Notes: generated from the sequence alone by a model not told the origin. DNA of 64,000 nt from Bacteroidales bacterium (GCA_024401395.1 JAKSLD010000009.1:1-64000), one strand, 5' to 3'; positions 8,896-18,409 are shown, counted from the first letter of the stretch. Numbers and translations are program-made.

Positions 8896-9828
8896 ATGGG
8901 ACCGATAAGAAAATATTTGTGGATTCTGACTAAACTCAGATTACACAAAAGCTTGACCTTAGAGCAAATTGGTAGAATGTGGGTTGACGATCAGGTCAAT
9001 AATGGCGAGGAACTGACTAATAGAACTTTTCATAAGTATCTTAGAGATATAGAAGATCTCTTTGATGTCAACATTGTCAATACACGCTGTGGCGATTATT
9101 CTTATTCTATCGAGGGACTGGAAAGTTTGAAAAATGACGAATTCAGATCGTGGCTCCTTGATTCTTATGCAGTGGTTGACCAGCTTCAGGTGGATAAACG
9201 TCTGCGGGGGCGCGTATTCTTTGAGGATATACCTTCTGGACAGCAATGGTTAACTGTTTTCCTAGAGGCAATACGCCAGAATAAGACAACAACAATTACT
9301 TATCAACGTTACGTTTATGGTCATGAAAATACATACGACATAGAGCCGTATGCTCTTAAGCTTTTCAACCGCCGCTGGTATGTTATTGCTCGCAATCCTT
9401 ATCTTTCCGATAAGGAAAAGAATGATGTAATCAGAATATATGGTCTGGACAGAATGAAGGAGGTGGTGATTACATCTAAATGTTTCCTAGAACCTGAGCC
9501 TGGTGTTATAGAGAATATGTTTCAAGATTGCTACGGAATCTTGGCCGATGAGAATGTTCCTGCTGAACGTGTAGTCATCAAAGCCTGGAGCCCTCAGTAT
9601 AAATACATCAGGTCACTCCCCCTTCATAAATCTCAGAGGGAGATAGATCATGATGATGATGAGTCGGTAACTTTTGAATATTATGTGCGACCAACATTTG
9701 ATTTCTTGCAGGAGTTATTGGCACAAACAGACTCTATTGAGGTTCTGGAACCTCAGTCTGTTCGCAATCAAATGCGTAACTTTGCAAAGAATATGTATCA
9801 TCACTACAAAGACGACAAAAAGAAATGA
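8896..9828 (+). CDS. WYL-domain transcriptional regulator
   Basis: A 310-residue protein with an N-terminal winged-helix region (1-60), a linker, a WYL domain (around 115-205, with the diagnostic motif at W161-Y162-V163 and a following RIYGLDRM block) and a C-terminal WCX-like extension. WYL proteins bind DNA and sense nucleic-acid or nucleotide ligands; several repress phage-defence operons. This domain order is common in Bacteroidetes, so it alone does not prove a defence role. The gene has an exact -7 box with the shared inverted repeat over it and overlaps the next gene by 4 bases. Confidence 0.85.
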   Translation: MGPIRKYLWILTKLRLHKSLTLEQIGRMWVDDQVNNGEELTNRTFHKYLRDIEDLFDVNIVNTRCGDYSYSIEGLESLKNDEFRSWLLDSYAVVDQLQVDKRLRGRVFFEDIPSGQQWLTVFLEAIRQNKTTTITYQRYVYGHENTYDIEPYALKLFNRRWYVIARNPYLSDKEKNDVIRIYGLDRMKEVVITSKCFLEPEPGVIENMFQDCYGILADENVPAERVVIKAWSPQYKYIRSLPLHKSQREIDHDDDESVTFEYYVRPTFDFLQELLAQTDSIEVLEPQSVRNQMRNFAKNMYHHYKDDKKK

Positions 9829-10379
9829 AGAAGGGAATAAATTTCATAGCTATAGACTTTGAGACTGCAACTGGTAAGCGATCTTCTATTTGTGAGGCTG
9901 GTATATGTGTAGTAAAGGATGGTGAGATAGTGGAGACAAAATCGTGGTTGGTACAGCCTGAGGATAATCTCTATTCTTATTGGAATATACAGTGCCATGG
10001 CATTGTGCCGGAGGATACGGAGGATGCGCCGGAGTGGCCTGTGGTATGGAAAGAGCTGCGACAGTATCTGTATGAGGTACCTGTATTGGTGGCTCATAAT
10101 GCAGCATTTGATATTTCTTGTATCCGAAAGGCGAATGAACTATATCATCAGGATGCACCAGAAGCGACTTTCTACTGTACTCTTCGTGCTGCTCGTCATG
10201 ATTACGATTTCGGCACTAATACACTTGGCTATCTCTGTGAGCAGTTCAATATCCCTGAGGGGACTCATCACCGCGCAGGGGACGATGCCGAGATGTGCGC
10301 TCGTCTTTTTCTCCGTATCATAGATGATGCCAACATAACGTCGCTGGAAGAACTCGATTATTGTAATGGCATATTATAA
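9825..10379 (+). CDS. DEDDh 3'-5' exonuclease (DnaQ/RNase T-like)
   Basis: A 184-residue single-domain exonuclease with an intact active site: D11 and E13 in DFET (ExoI), D96 in HNAAFD (ExoII), H149 and D154 in HRAGDDAE (ExoIII). It removes nucleotides from 3' ends of single-stranded DNA or RNA. No polymerase or helicase domain is attached. Its ATG overlaps the WYL stop codon by 4 bases, so it is translationally coupled to the regulator. It could be a housekeeping exonuclease or the effector/processing partner of the island. Confidence 0.85.
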   Translation: MKKGINFIAIDFETATGKRSSICEAGICVVKDGEIVETKSWLVQPEDNLYSYWNIQCHGIVPEDTEDAPEWPVVWKELRQYLYEVPVLVAHNAAFDISCIRKANELYHQDAPEATFYCTLRAARHDYDFGTNTLGYLCEQFNIPEGTHHRAGDDAEMCARLFLRIIDDANITSLEELDYCNGIL

Positions 10380-10417
10380 TAGTATGCGGACATATTCTCA
10401 CAAAAACACATAACGTA

Positions 10418-10447
10418 TTGTATGTAACATTTTTTAGTGTATTTTTG
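10418..10447 (+). promoter_or_regulatory. Bacteroidetes-type promoter of the ROK kinase/mutase operon
   Basis: TTG (10418-10420), a 19-base spacer and TATTTTTG (10440-10447) fit the Bacteroidetes -33/-7 pattern, 37 bases before the start codon. Confidence 0.6.
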
Positions 10448-10483
10448 TAGAATAAACAATCTAATCAAATCAAACAAAATAAT

Positions 10484-11479
10484 ATGAGCAAACAGATTTC
10501 TCTTGGTATAGATATAGGTGGTACAAATACCGCAATCGGTACAGTAGCACAGGATGGAACAGTTATCAATAAGACAAGTATCCCAACTCCTAAGGATGGC
10601 AACGTTGAGGCATATGTAGCTTCTATCAAGTCTACTATTAATGAGCTGGTTTCCGCCCTCAAGGCTCTGGACCCCGACGCCGAAGTCCTCGGTATCGGTA
10701 TCGGTGCTCCTAATGCCAACTACCATAAGGGTACTATAGAGCACGCACCAAACCTCGCTTTCAAGGGCGTAGTTCCATTGGTAGCAAAGCTCAAGGAGGC
10801 TATGCCAGAGATGAAATATATTTCCTTGACAAACGATGCTAACGCAGCAGCTCTCGGTGAGATGATCTACGGCGGAGGTCGTGGTATGAAGGATTTCGTT
10901 ATGTATACTCTCGGTACAGGCGTAGGTTCTGGTATCATCTGTAATGGCGACCTCCTCTATGGTCACGATGGTTTTGCTGGTGAATGCGGTCACACAATGC
11001 TCGTTCCTGGCGGTCGTATGTGTGGTTGCGGCGTTCAGGGCCACCTCGAGGCATACTGCTCAGCAGGTGGTATCAAGCGTACAGCATTTGAGCTCCTCGC
11101 TCATTACAACGCTACTGATTCGCTCCTCGCTGATAAGTCATACAACGAGCTCGAGGCTAAGGACGTATCTATCGCAGCTTCAAAGGGCGATAAGATTGCT
11201 CTCGAGACATTTAAGCTCACAGGCGACTACCTCGCACGTGGTATTGCTGATTCGATCCACCATACAGCACCAGAGGCTGTGTTCCTCTTCGGCGGTCCTA
11301 CCGCTGCAGGCGATCTTTTGATGAATCCTCTCAAGGAGGCTCTCACAAAGTATCTCCTTCCTACATTCAAGAATGCTGACGGTACACCAAAGGCTAAGAT
11401 CCTTATCTCTCAGCTCAAGGCAGGTGATGCTGCTATCGTAGGCGCTTCGGCTCTCGTTTGGAAGGAACTTGAGAAATAA
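10484..11479 (+). CDS. ROK-family sugar kinase, probable glucokinase
   Basis: A 331-residue ROK kinase. GIDIGGTNTAIG at 8-19 is the phosphate-binding loop, GTGVGSG near 146 the second ATP block, and the zinc-site region follows at 180-190. The usual CxCGxxGCxE reads C180-G-C182-G-V-Q-G-H187-L-E, with His in place of the third Cys; His can still bind zinc. It would phosphorylate glucose to glucose 6-phosphate in the cytosol, and the phosphohexomutase gene 32 bases downstream supports a hexose-phosphate role. Codon use is strongly biased (CTC, GGT), typical of high expression. Confidence 0.85.
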   Translation: MSKQISLGIDIGGTNTAIGTVAQDGTVINKTSIPTPKDGNVEAYVASIKSTINELVSALKALDPDAEVLGIGIGAPNANYHKGTIEHAPNLAFKGVVPLVAKLKEAMPEMKYISLTNDANAAALGEMIYGGGRGMKDFVMYTLGTGVGSGIICNGDLLYGHDGFAGECGHTMLVPGGRMCGCGVQGHLEAYCSAGGIKRTAFELLAHYNATDSLLADKSYNELEAKDVSIAASKGDKIALETFKLTGDYLARGIADSIHHTAPEAVFLFGGPTAAGDLLMNPLKEALTKYLLPTFKNADGTPKAKILISQLKAGDAAIVGASALVWKELEK

Positions 11480-11511
11480 TAACGACAAACAATAAGATAA
11501 CAAGACATATT

Positions 11512-13251
11512 ATGGAATTAATCGATCAGGTTAAAGCCACCGCTAAGCAGTGGATCGACGGCCCAGTCTACGACGAGAAGACAAAGGCCGAAGTTAAGGC
11601 GCTATTGGATAATCCGGATACTACAGCTTTGGTAGATGCTTTCTATCAGACTCTTGAGTTCGGTACAGGTGGCCTCCGCGGTATTATGGGCGCAGGTACA
11701 AATCGTATGAACATATATACAGTAGGTGCTGCTACACAGGGCCTCGCTAATTACCTTAAGATGAATTTCAAGGATCGTAGCGAGATTTCTGTAGTTGTCG
11801 GCCACGACTGTCGTAATAATTCACGCCTCTTCGCTGAGACAGTAGCTGATATCTTCTCTGCTAACGGTATTAAGGTGTATCTCTTCGAGGATATGCGTCC
11901 TACTCCAGAGGTATCTTTCGCTATCCGTCACCTCAAGTGTCAGGCTGGCGTTAATATCACAGCATCGCACAACCCTCGCGAGTACAATGGATATAAGGCT
12001 TACTGGGAGGATGGTGCACAGGTATTGGCTCCACACGACAAGGGTATTATCAACGAGGTAAATAAGGTACAGCACACTGATATAAAGTTCAAGGGTAATA
12101 AGTCTCTCATCACTATCATCGGTGAGGAGGTGGATAAGGTATACCTCGATCAGATTCAGACTATCTCTATCGACCCTGCTGTTATCGCTCGTCAGAAGGA
12201 CCTCAATATCGTCTATACTCCAATTCACGGTACAGGTATGACAATGATTCCTCGCTCTCTCAAGCAGTGGGGCTTCACTAATGTCAACTGTGTCAAGGAG
12301 CAGATGGTAAAGAGTGGCGATTTCCCTACAGTAGTATCTCCAAACCCTGAGAATGCTGAGGCTCTTACTCTCGCTATCAAGTTGGCTAAGGAGACTAATG
12401 CTGATATCGTTATGGCTTCTGACCCAGATGCCGACCGCGTAGGTATGGCTTGTAAGGATGATAAGGGTGAGTGGGTACTTATCAATGGTAACCAGACTTG
12501 TCTCCTCTTCCTCTACTATATCATCAAGAACCGTATCGCTCAGGGTAAGATGCAGCCTAACGACTTTATCGTTAAGACTATCGTGACAACCGAGCTCGTA
12601 ACAGCTATCGCTGCTAAGAATAAGATTGAGATGCGCGACTGCTACACTGGTTTCAAATGGATTGCTAATGAGATCCGTATCAGCGAGGGTAAGCAGAAGT
12701 ATATCGGTGGCGGTGAGGAGTCATACGGCTTCCTCGCTCAGGATTTCGTTCGCGATAAGGATGCCGTTTCTGCTTGTTCTCTCTTGGCAGAGATTTGCGC
12801 TTGGGCTAAGGACCAGGGTAAGACTCTCTACGAGGTATTGATGGATATCTACTTGGAGTATGGTTTCTCATACAATAAGACTATCAACGTCGTTAAGCCT
12901 GGCAAGTCTGGCGCCGACGAGATTAAGGCTATGATGGAGAACTACCGTAAGAATGCTCCTAAGTCTCTCGATGGTTCTAAGATCATTAAGATTAAGGACT
13001 TTAAGTCTCTCGAGGCTAAGGATGCAGCTGGCAAGGTTGAGAAACTCGTTATGCCAGAGACAAGCAACGTACTCCAGTTCTATTGCGAGGATGGGACTAA
13101 GGTCAGTGTGCGCCCTTCAGGTACAGAGCCAAAGATTAAGTTCTATGTAGAGGCTACTGGTAAGATGGCTAATGCAGCCGATTATCTCAACGCTGTAGCT
13201 GCTGCAGACAAGAAGGTCGACAATATTGCTAAGGATCTCGGTATAGCCTAA
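11512..13251 (+). CDS. Phosphoglucomutase/phosphomannomutase family enzyme
   Basis: A 579-residue alpha-D-phosphohexomutase. The catalytic phosphoserine is S152 in TASHNP, the metal loop is DPDADR at 304-309, the sugar-specificity loop is GGGEES and the phosphate-binding loop RPSGTEPK lies near the C-terminus. It interconverts 1- and 6-phosphohexoses. It follows the ROK kinase in the same transcript and shares its biased codon use; a strong terminator lies directly downstream. Confidence 0.9.
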   Translation: MELIDQVKATAKQWIDGPVYDEKTKAEVKALLDNPDTTALVDAFYQTLEFGTGGLRGIMGAGTNRMNIYTVGAATQGLANYLKMNFKDRSEISVVVGHDCRNNSRLFAETVADIFSANGIKVYLFEDMRPTPEVSFAIRHLKCQAGVNITASHNPREYNGYKAYWEDGAQVLAPHDKGIINEVNKVQHTDIKFKGNKSLITIIGEEVDKVYLDQIQTISIDPAVIARQKDLNIVYTPIHGTGMTMIPRSLKQWGFTNVNCVKEQMVKSGDFPTVVSPNPENAEALTLAIKLAKETNADIVMASDPDADRVGMACKDDKGEWVLINGNQTCLLFLYYIIKNRIAQGKMQPNDFIVKTIVTTELVTAIAAKNKIEMRDCYTGFKWIANEIRISEGKQKYIGGGEESYGFLAQDFVRDKDAVSACSLLAEICAWAKDQGKTLYEVLMDIYLEYGFSYNKTINVVKPGKSGADEIKAMMENYRKNAPKSLDGSKIIKIKDFKSLEAKDAAGKVEKLVMPETSNVLQFYCEDGTKVSVRPSGTEPKIKFYVEATGKMANAADYLNAVAAADKKVDNIAKDLGIA

Positions 13252-13278
13252 ATCCTTCCGATAATTATTTGATATTTT

Positions 13279-13321
13279 AATCCCCATAAGAGGTTTTTCA
13301 GCCTCTTGTGGGGATTTTTTT
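13279..13321 (+). terminator. Rho-independent terminator after the mutase gene
   Basis: Fifteen-base arms, 13279-13293 and 13302-13316, with an 8-base loop, followed by a run of T. Confidence 0.9.
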
Positions 13322-13344
13322 ATGCCTTTATAGCATTGTTCAAA

Positions 13345-13374
13345 TAAAAAAATTACGATGAACAAGGGAGTTCC
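13345..13374 (+). repeat. Dispersed motif TTACGATGAACAAGGG, copy a
   Basis: An A-run followed by TTACGATGAACAAGGGAG between the terminator and the next promoter. Related copies are at 18364-18390, 20857-20880 (partial), 50650-50675 and 59237-59263. Confidence 0.7.
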
Positions 13375-13398
13375 GTATGACTAGCCTATATTTTATCT

Positions 13399-13406
13399 TA
13401 TCTTTG
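13399..13406 (+). promoter_or_regulatory. -7 box before the PPDK-N/receiver protein
   Basis: TATCTTTG is an exact TAnnTTTG match, 25 bases before the start codon; no clear -33 element. Confidence 0.5.
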
Positions 13407-13431
13407 CGAGTAAAGAGAAGTAGCATACACA

Positions 13432-16400
13432 ATGACAAAGGAAACACTATATTCCAGTATCGTATCGATAAGTAATACCACTGGACTTAATAATCTGCAG
13501 ATGGCACTGCGCCAAATGTGCGCACTAATGGCTCAATATCTGGAGGCAGATGCACTGAGAATGGGTTACGACGGCACTTGGTATATGCCTGACGAATTCC
13601 ATACTACGCCTAATTGTAGACGTAAGAAGATTTCCATAAATGATCATTCTGATATCTTGCTCGAAGTATATTATTCGCGTGAGAATTTCGTCTCATTTGA
13701 TGAGGCGGAGAAGGATGGAACATTGGAAACGGCTCTTGCTCTTGTGAAGAGCTACTTGGTAAGCCACCTTTTCGGTACCCTTTCATACGAGCACCGCGAA
13801 CGCAAGAAGGAGTTGCGTGCTATCAATTATGTGACAGAAATCCTCAATAAGGATCAGCATATAAAGGAGACTCTTCAACAGGTGGCTGATGCTATGCCAG
13901 CATCGTGGCAGTATCCAGAGATTACCTGTGTCAGAATTGTGTATGAGAATTTTGACGTACGCACCAAGGACTACAAGGAGACCCGCTGGTCAATGGCCGA
14001 ATCTTTTGTTACCCTCGATAATAAGAATGGTATTATCCAGGTATGCTATAAAGAGGAACGCCCAGCCGAATTTGACGGCCCGTTCCTCAAGGAGGAGTTG
14101 CAGCTTATTATGAATATTTCGCGTCTTGTATGTGGATATATCAATAATTATAAGGGCCGTGAGTTGTATAACAACTTCCCGAAGAAGGCTTCGACTGCGG
14201 TAAGCGAGGATTTCCGCAAGACACTGACAAAAGACAAGAAGCCTCTGCAGCTCTTCTTTAATAAGCAGATGATCGAGAAGTATGTCTACCTTGATATGAT
14301 GAAGTACAAGGTTAAGAATATTCTCTTCGTCGCGACTCTGTATGATGCCTTTACTCTCGAGAATGACGACTCTTTCTTCGAGCAGTTTATGGGTGAGATC
14401 TATCAGTATAGCCTCTTCTCGCTCCCTCGTATTACGGGTGTCTCTTCTTCGGCTGAGGCTTTGGAGCTTATGGAGTCTACCCGTTTTGATCTGGCTATCC
14501 TTATGGTGGGTCTTGACTATAAAACGGTAATAGACCTTTCTGAGAATATCAAGGCGCGTCAGTCGGATATCCCTGTATATCTCCTGCTCAATAAGACGAA
14601 TAACCTCAAGTATTTTGAGCAACTGACAATGACATTGCCTTCGATAGACAAACTTTTCGTATGGAGTGGTAACTCACAGATTCTTTTCTCTATCGTTAAG
14701 TCTATCGAGGATAACGCGAATGTGGAGAATGATACCAAGATAGGTCTTGTGCGTGTCATCTTGCTTGTAGAGGATTCTCCAGTATACTATTCTAAATATC
14801 TGCAACTTTTGTTCGGTATCGTCTTTGGACAGGTTCAGAAACTGCTTGGCGAGGAGGAGCGAAACGAAATCAATAAGATTTCAAAGATGCGTCAGCGTCC
14901 TAAGATTCTGCATGCCCGCAATTATGAGGATGCTATGTATATCTATGAGAAGTACAAGGACTTCCTTCTCTGTGTAATATCTGATTTGGAGTTTGAGCAT
15001 AATGGTAAGGTTGATAACCGTGCAGGTGAAGAACTTCTCAGTTATATGACGCAGAATACTCCAACTGTCCCTATGATTCTGCAGACATCCGACCCAGATG
15101 GAAAGGCTATTGCAGATCTTTTGGGCGTGGAATACCTCGATAAGAATTCAGAGTCGATACAGTCGGAGATTATGGATTTCTTGACTCAACGTCTTGGATT
15201 CGGAGATTTCTTCTTCCGCTCCAGCAATGGTAAGCCTCTGGCTCAGGCTAAGGGTATGAAGGAGTTCGAAAGAATCTTCCGCAATATACCTATAGATATG
15301 CTTGCAAGGTTCTGCCGTGGTAACCGTATCTCATCTTGGATTATGTCTCGAGGAGAAATTCCTTTGGCTCGTCGCCTCAGCACTATCCGTGTCGAGGATT
15401 ATGAGGATGGAGATATGGAGAAGTTCCGTAGCGAGATTCTGGAGATGATAGGACAGCATACAGCAGATCGTCGTCGAGGTAAGAAACTCGATTTCGATGA
15501 GGTAGATAAGCTTGACGAGCGAAGTGTCATCTCTATGGCAAGCGGCTCGTTGGGAGGAAAGGGTAGAGGTCTTGCCTTTATCAATACGTTGATTCAGAAT
15601 GTTGATACCTCGAAATTCTCAGATTATATCAATCTCCGTATGCCTCTGACGGCTATTATCGGTACAGATGAATTCTCGCATTTCATGGAGAGGGGAGATT
15701 TGTATCCATATATCGCGACGGAGACTGATTATATGAAACTGAGAGCGGTATTTGCCAATGTGCCATTGTCTGACCAGTTGATGGATCGTCTCCACAGATT
15801 TGTGCGTCAGGTTAAGACACCTATTGCGGTACGATCATCTAGTCTCTCGGAGGATTCTATGAATCAGCCTTTCGCGGGAGTGTTCGATACTTATCTGGTA
15901 CCGAATAATGAGCCGACAGAAGAGAAGAACGTACAGGCTCTTGCTGATGCAATCCGTATGGTATATGCCTCGATATACAGTGATTCGTCAAGAGCATATT
16001 TCCAGACTATACGTCACAATATAGAGGAGGAGAAGATGGCTGTTGTCTTGCAGGCATTGGTTGGTAACAGGTATGACCATTATTTCTATCCACACGCAGC
16101 AGGTACGGCTCAGTCGTACAATTACTATCCTGTGGCGCACATGAAGCCAGATGAAGGCTTCGCTGTTGCAGGATTCGGTCTGGGCTACTATGTAGTGGGT
16201 GGCTCGAAAGCATATCGTTTCTCTCCTGCATGGCCAAATATTGCCATTATGTCTACGGCAGATATGGTGAAGACTACGCAAGTGGAGTTCCTGGCTGTAG
16301 ATTTGGATAAGCATGATCTGGATTATGTGACTAAGGGCGAGTCGGCGCCGTTGGCTACTTTGGATATATCTGAAGCCGAGAAGCATGGTACGTTGAAACA

Positions 16401-17205
16401 TTGCGCGTCGGTGTATAATCCAGATAATGATACCATAGAGCCGGGTCTAAATTCCTACGGTCCGCGTATTGTCAATTTTGCAGATATTCTCAAATATGAC
16501 TATGTGCCACTGGCAAAACTGCTGTCGCAGTTGCTTGTCAATGCCAAGGAAGCTATGGGTTCGCCTGTAGAGATAGAGTGGGCGCTCGACTTGGAGGATG
16601 GTCCTAATGATTTGCCATCGTTCTACTTGTTGCAGATGAAGCCTATTGTGAGCGAGCTTCAAGGGTCGTCTGTGATAGTAGATGAGCCAGAGCCAGATAA
16701 GTCTATTCTCTACACGACACAGAGTCTGGGTAATGGCGAGGTTAAGGATATAACGGATATTATCTACGTTGATCCAGAGACATTCGACCATATGCAGACA
16801 GAGACCATGGTGAAAGAGATAGAGTATCTCAACAACAAGATGATAGCTGCCGACAAAAATTATGTCCTGATAGGTCCGGGCAGATGGGGTACACGAGATA
16901 AATTCATCGGTATTCCAGTTCAGTGGGCGCAGATATCAAAGGCGAAGATGATTGTGGAGATGTCATTGCCAAACTTCCCATTGGATTCTTCTCTCGGTTC
17001 GCACTTCTTCCATAACGTGACATCCATGAATATCGGTTATCTGAGTGTTCAGGATGGAAGTACGGTAGATTATATTTCGTGGAATAATATCAAGAAACTT
17101 GAAGTCGTGGAGCGTACGCCATTCTTCTGTCATGTCAGGGCCTCAGAGCCTCTGGTCGTTAAGATGAACGGAAAGGATCGCAAGGCTGTAGTTTCATTAG
17201 TATAA
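13432..17205 (+). CDS. PEP/pyruvate-binding (PPDK N-terminal) protein with two receiver-like domains
   Basis: A 1257-residue protein. Residues 1-250 look like a GAF-type sensory region. Residues about 285-390 and 440-580 resemble response-regulator receivers, the second with VILLVEDSP at 442 and a putative acceptor D518 in VISDLEF. From about 695 (SGSLGGKGRGLAF) through RSSSLSEDS near 800 to the C-terminus is the ATP-grasp PEP/pyruvate-binding domain, with a LQMKPIV end block and a LIGPGRWGTRDKF stretch. The phosphohistidine swivel and PEP-binding barrel of true PEP synthase or PPDK are not seen. It may be a regulated phosphotransferase; the reaction is unknown. Related proteins occur in other Bacteroidetes. 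Confidence 0.75.
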   Translation: MTKETLYSSIVSISNTTGLNNLQMALRQMCALMAQYLEADALRMGYDGTWYMPDEFHTTPNCRRKKISINDHSDILLEVYYSRENFVSFDEAEKDGTLETALALVKSYLVSHLFGTLSYEHRERKKELRAINYVTEILNKDQHIKETLQQVADAMPASWQYPEITCVRIVYENFDVRTKDYKETRWSMAESFVTLDNKNGIIQVCYKEERPAEFDGPFLKEELQLIMNISRLVCGYINNYKGRELYNNFPKKASTAVSEDFRKTLTKDKKPLQLFFNKQMIEKYVYLDMMKYKVKNILFVATLYDAFTLENDDSFFEQFMGEIYQYSLFSLPRITGVSSSAEALELMESTRFDLAILMVGLDYKTVIDLSENIKARQSDIPVYLLLNKTNNLKYFEQLTMTLPSIDKLFVWSGNSQILFSIVKSIEDNANVENDTKIGLVRVILLVEDSPVYYSKYLQLLFGIVFGQVQKLLGEEERNEINKISKMRQRPKILHARNYEDAMYIYEKYKDFLLCVISDLEFEHNGKVDNRAGEELLSYMTQNTPTVPMILQTSDPDGKAIADLLGVEYLDKNSESIQSEIMDFLTQRLGFGDFFFRSSNGKPLAQAKGMKEFERIFRNIPIDMLARFCRGNRISSWIMSRGEIPLARRLSTIRVEDYEDGDMEKFRSEILEMIGQHTADRRRGKKLDFDEVDKLDERSVISMASGSLGGKGRGLAFINTLIQNVDTSKFSDYINLRMPLTAIIGTDEFSHFMERGDLYPYIATETDYMKLRAVFANVPLSDQLMDRLHRFVRQVKTPIAVRSSSLSEDSMNQPFAGVFDTYLVPNNEPTEEKNVQALADAIRMVYASIYSDSSRAYFQTIRHNIEEEKMAVVLQALVGNRYDHYFYPHAAGTAQSYNYYPVAHMKPDEGFAVAGFGLGYYVVGGSKAYRFSPAWPNIAIMSTADMVKTTQVEFLAVDLDKHDLDYVTKGESAPLATLDISEAEKHGTLKHCASVYNPDNDTIEPGLNSYGPRIVNFADILKYDYVPLAKLLSQLLVNAKEAMGSPVEIEWALDLEDGPNDLPSFYLLQMKPIVSELQGSSVIVDEPEPDKSILYTTQSLGNGEVKDITDIIYVDPETFDHMQTETMVKEIEYLNNKMIAADKNYVLIGPGRWGTRDKFIGIPVQWAQISKAKMIVEMSLPNFPLDSSLGSHFFHNVTSMNIGYLSVQDGSTVDYISWNNIKKLEVVERTPFFCHVRASEPLVVKMNGKDRKAVVSLV

Positions 17206-17222
17206 GTTGGAATTAATATAGT

Positions 17223-17501
17223 ATGCAAAATAATCAGCAACAGTTAGAAGGTCTCAGAGAGCAGTTGCTCAAGACAAAGAAATGGCCATTGAGGTATATG
17301 TTCAAGTTTGTGATGCCAAATGACAAAGAGACATTGGCAGTCGTACAATCTATGATGCCTGAAGGTGGTACTGTTTCATACAAGAATAGTGCAAATGGCA
17401 AGTATGTTGCCATGACATACGTAGTCAATATGCCAGATGCAGATTCTATAGTCTCGCTGACGAGCAATGTAGCAGCGCTGCCAGGAGTAATGAGCCTTTA
17501 G
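17223..17501 (+). CDS. DUF493 (YbeD-like) small protein
   Basis: A 92-residue protein matching the DUF493 pattern: a short helical N-terminus, then an alpha-beta fold with FKFVMP near 27 and a C-terminal VAALPGVMSL. The family has a ferredoxin-like ACT-type fold and no settled function. It lies 17 bases after the large PPDK-N protein and 4 bases before prmA, so all three are probably one transcript. Confidence 0.75.
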   Translation: MQNNQQQLEGLREQLLKTKKWPLRYMFKFVMPNDKETLAVVQSMMPEGGTVSYKNSANGKYVAMTYVVNMPDADSIVSLTSNVAALPGVMSL

Positions 17502-17505
17502 GAAT

Positions 17506-18345
17506 ATGCATTACTACAAAGTGACATATACGCTGACACCCTATAATGAAGATGCCAGCGATATAATGATATCCCAGTTAGGAGAATTGGGGTATGAGTC
17601 GTTTCTGGAGGTAGAGAACGGCTTTGAGGCTTATGTTCAAGAGCAATTCTATGATGAAACGGTAATCAATACTATTGAGCCATACATAGAAGGTGTGACA
17701 TACACTGCGGTGGCCAGTGAGGTAGAAGATGCCGACTGGAACGAAGAGTGGGAGAAGAACTATTTCAAGCCAATAGAGGTAGACGGCATATATTATGTGC
17801 GTGGACCTCAGCACGAGAAGAATGAAGCATTTCAGAAAGAGATTGTCATTAACCCGAGAAATGCGTTTGGCGCGGGGCATCATGAGACCACAGGTATGAT
17901 GATGCACTTTCTGCTGAATATGGATGTCAAGGGAAAGAAAGTGATAGATATGGGTTGTGGTACGGGTATTCTCGGTATCATGGCTGCGAAAGAGGGTGCA
18001 GAGAGTGTAGTAAGCATAGATATTGATGCCTTCAGTGTGGAAAATACCAAGGAGAACTGCGGGTTGAATGCGGTGGAAAATATGGAAGTTCGTCTAGGAG
18101 GAGCTGAGGCAATAAAAGAGAGCGACAAGGTTCATATTTTCATAGCAAATATTAATAGGAATATACTACTTCAGGATATAGGGAGATATAAGGGAGCTAT
18201 GAGAGAGCATTCGGAACTCCTGCTTAGTGGATTTTACGAAGAAGACATTAGATTATTGTTGGACAAGGCAGAAGAGTTAGGGTTGAAACTTGTGGAGAAG
18301 CAAGAGAGGAACGAGTGGAGAGCTTTGAGACTAGTTTCGGAATAG
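17506..18345 (+). CDS. prmA: Ribosomal protein L11 methyltransferase
   Basis: A 279-residue PrmA. The N-terminal substrate-recognition domain (1-95) is followed by a class I methyltransferase fold: AFGAGHHETT near 122-131, the SAM loop DMGCGTGILG near 149, the acidic DIDAFS and the NIN block near 208 (IFIANINRNIL). It trimethylates ribosomal protein L11 using S-adenosylmethionine. Length fits the family. Confidence 0.92.
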   Translation: MHYYKVTYTLTPYNEDASDIMISQLGELGYESFLEVENGFEAYVQEQFYDETVINTIEPYIEGVTYTAVASEVEDADWNEEWEKNYFKPIEVDGIYYVRGPQHEKNEAFQKEIVINPRNAFGAGHHETTGMMMHFLLNMDVKGKKVIDMGCGTGILGIMAAKEGAESVVSIDIDAFSVENTKENCGLNAVENMEVRLGGAEAIKESDKVHIFIANINRNILLQDIGRYKGAMREHSELLLSGFYEEDIRLLLDKAEELGLKLVEKQERNEWRALRLVSE

Positions 18346-18363
18346 TCGGTAGGTAGTCGGAGC

Positions 18364-18390
18364 CTCCTTGTTCATCGCAATTTTTTATTT
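18364..18390 (-). repeat. Dispersed motif TTACGATGAACAAGGG, copy c
   Basis: On the minus strand TTGCGATGAACAAGG follows an A-run, upstream of the 18410 gene. Immediately before it is a short direct repeat TAGTCGG-TAGG-TAGTCGG at 18346-18360. Confidence 0.6.
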
Positions 18391-18409
18391 ATAGAGATAC
18401 TTTATTCGC

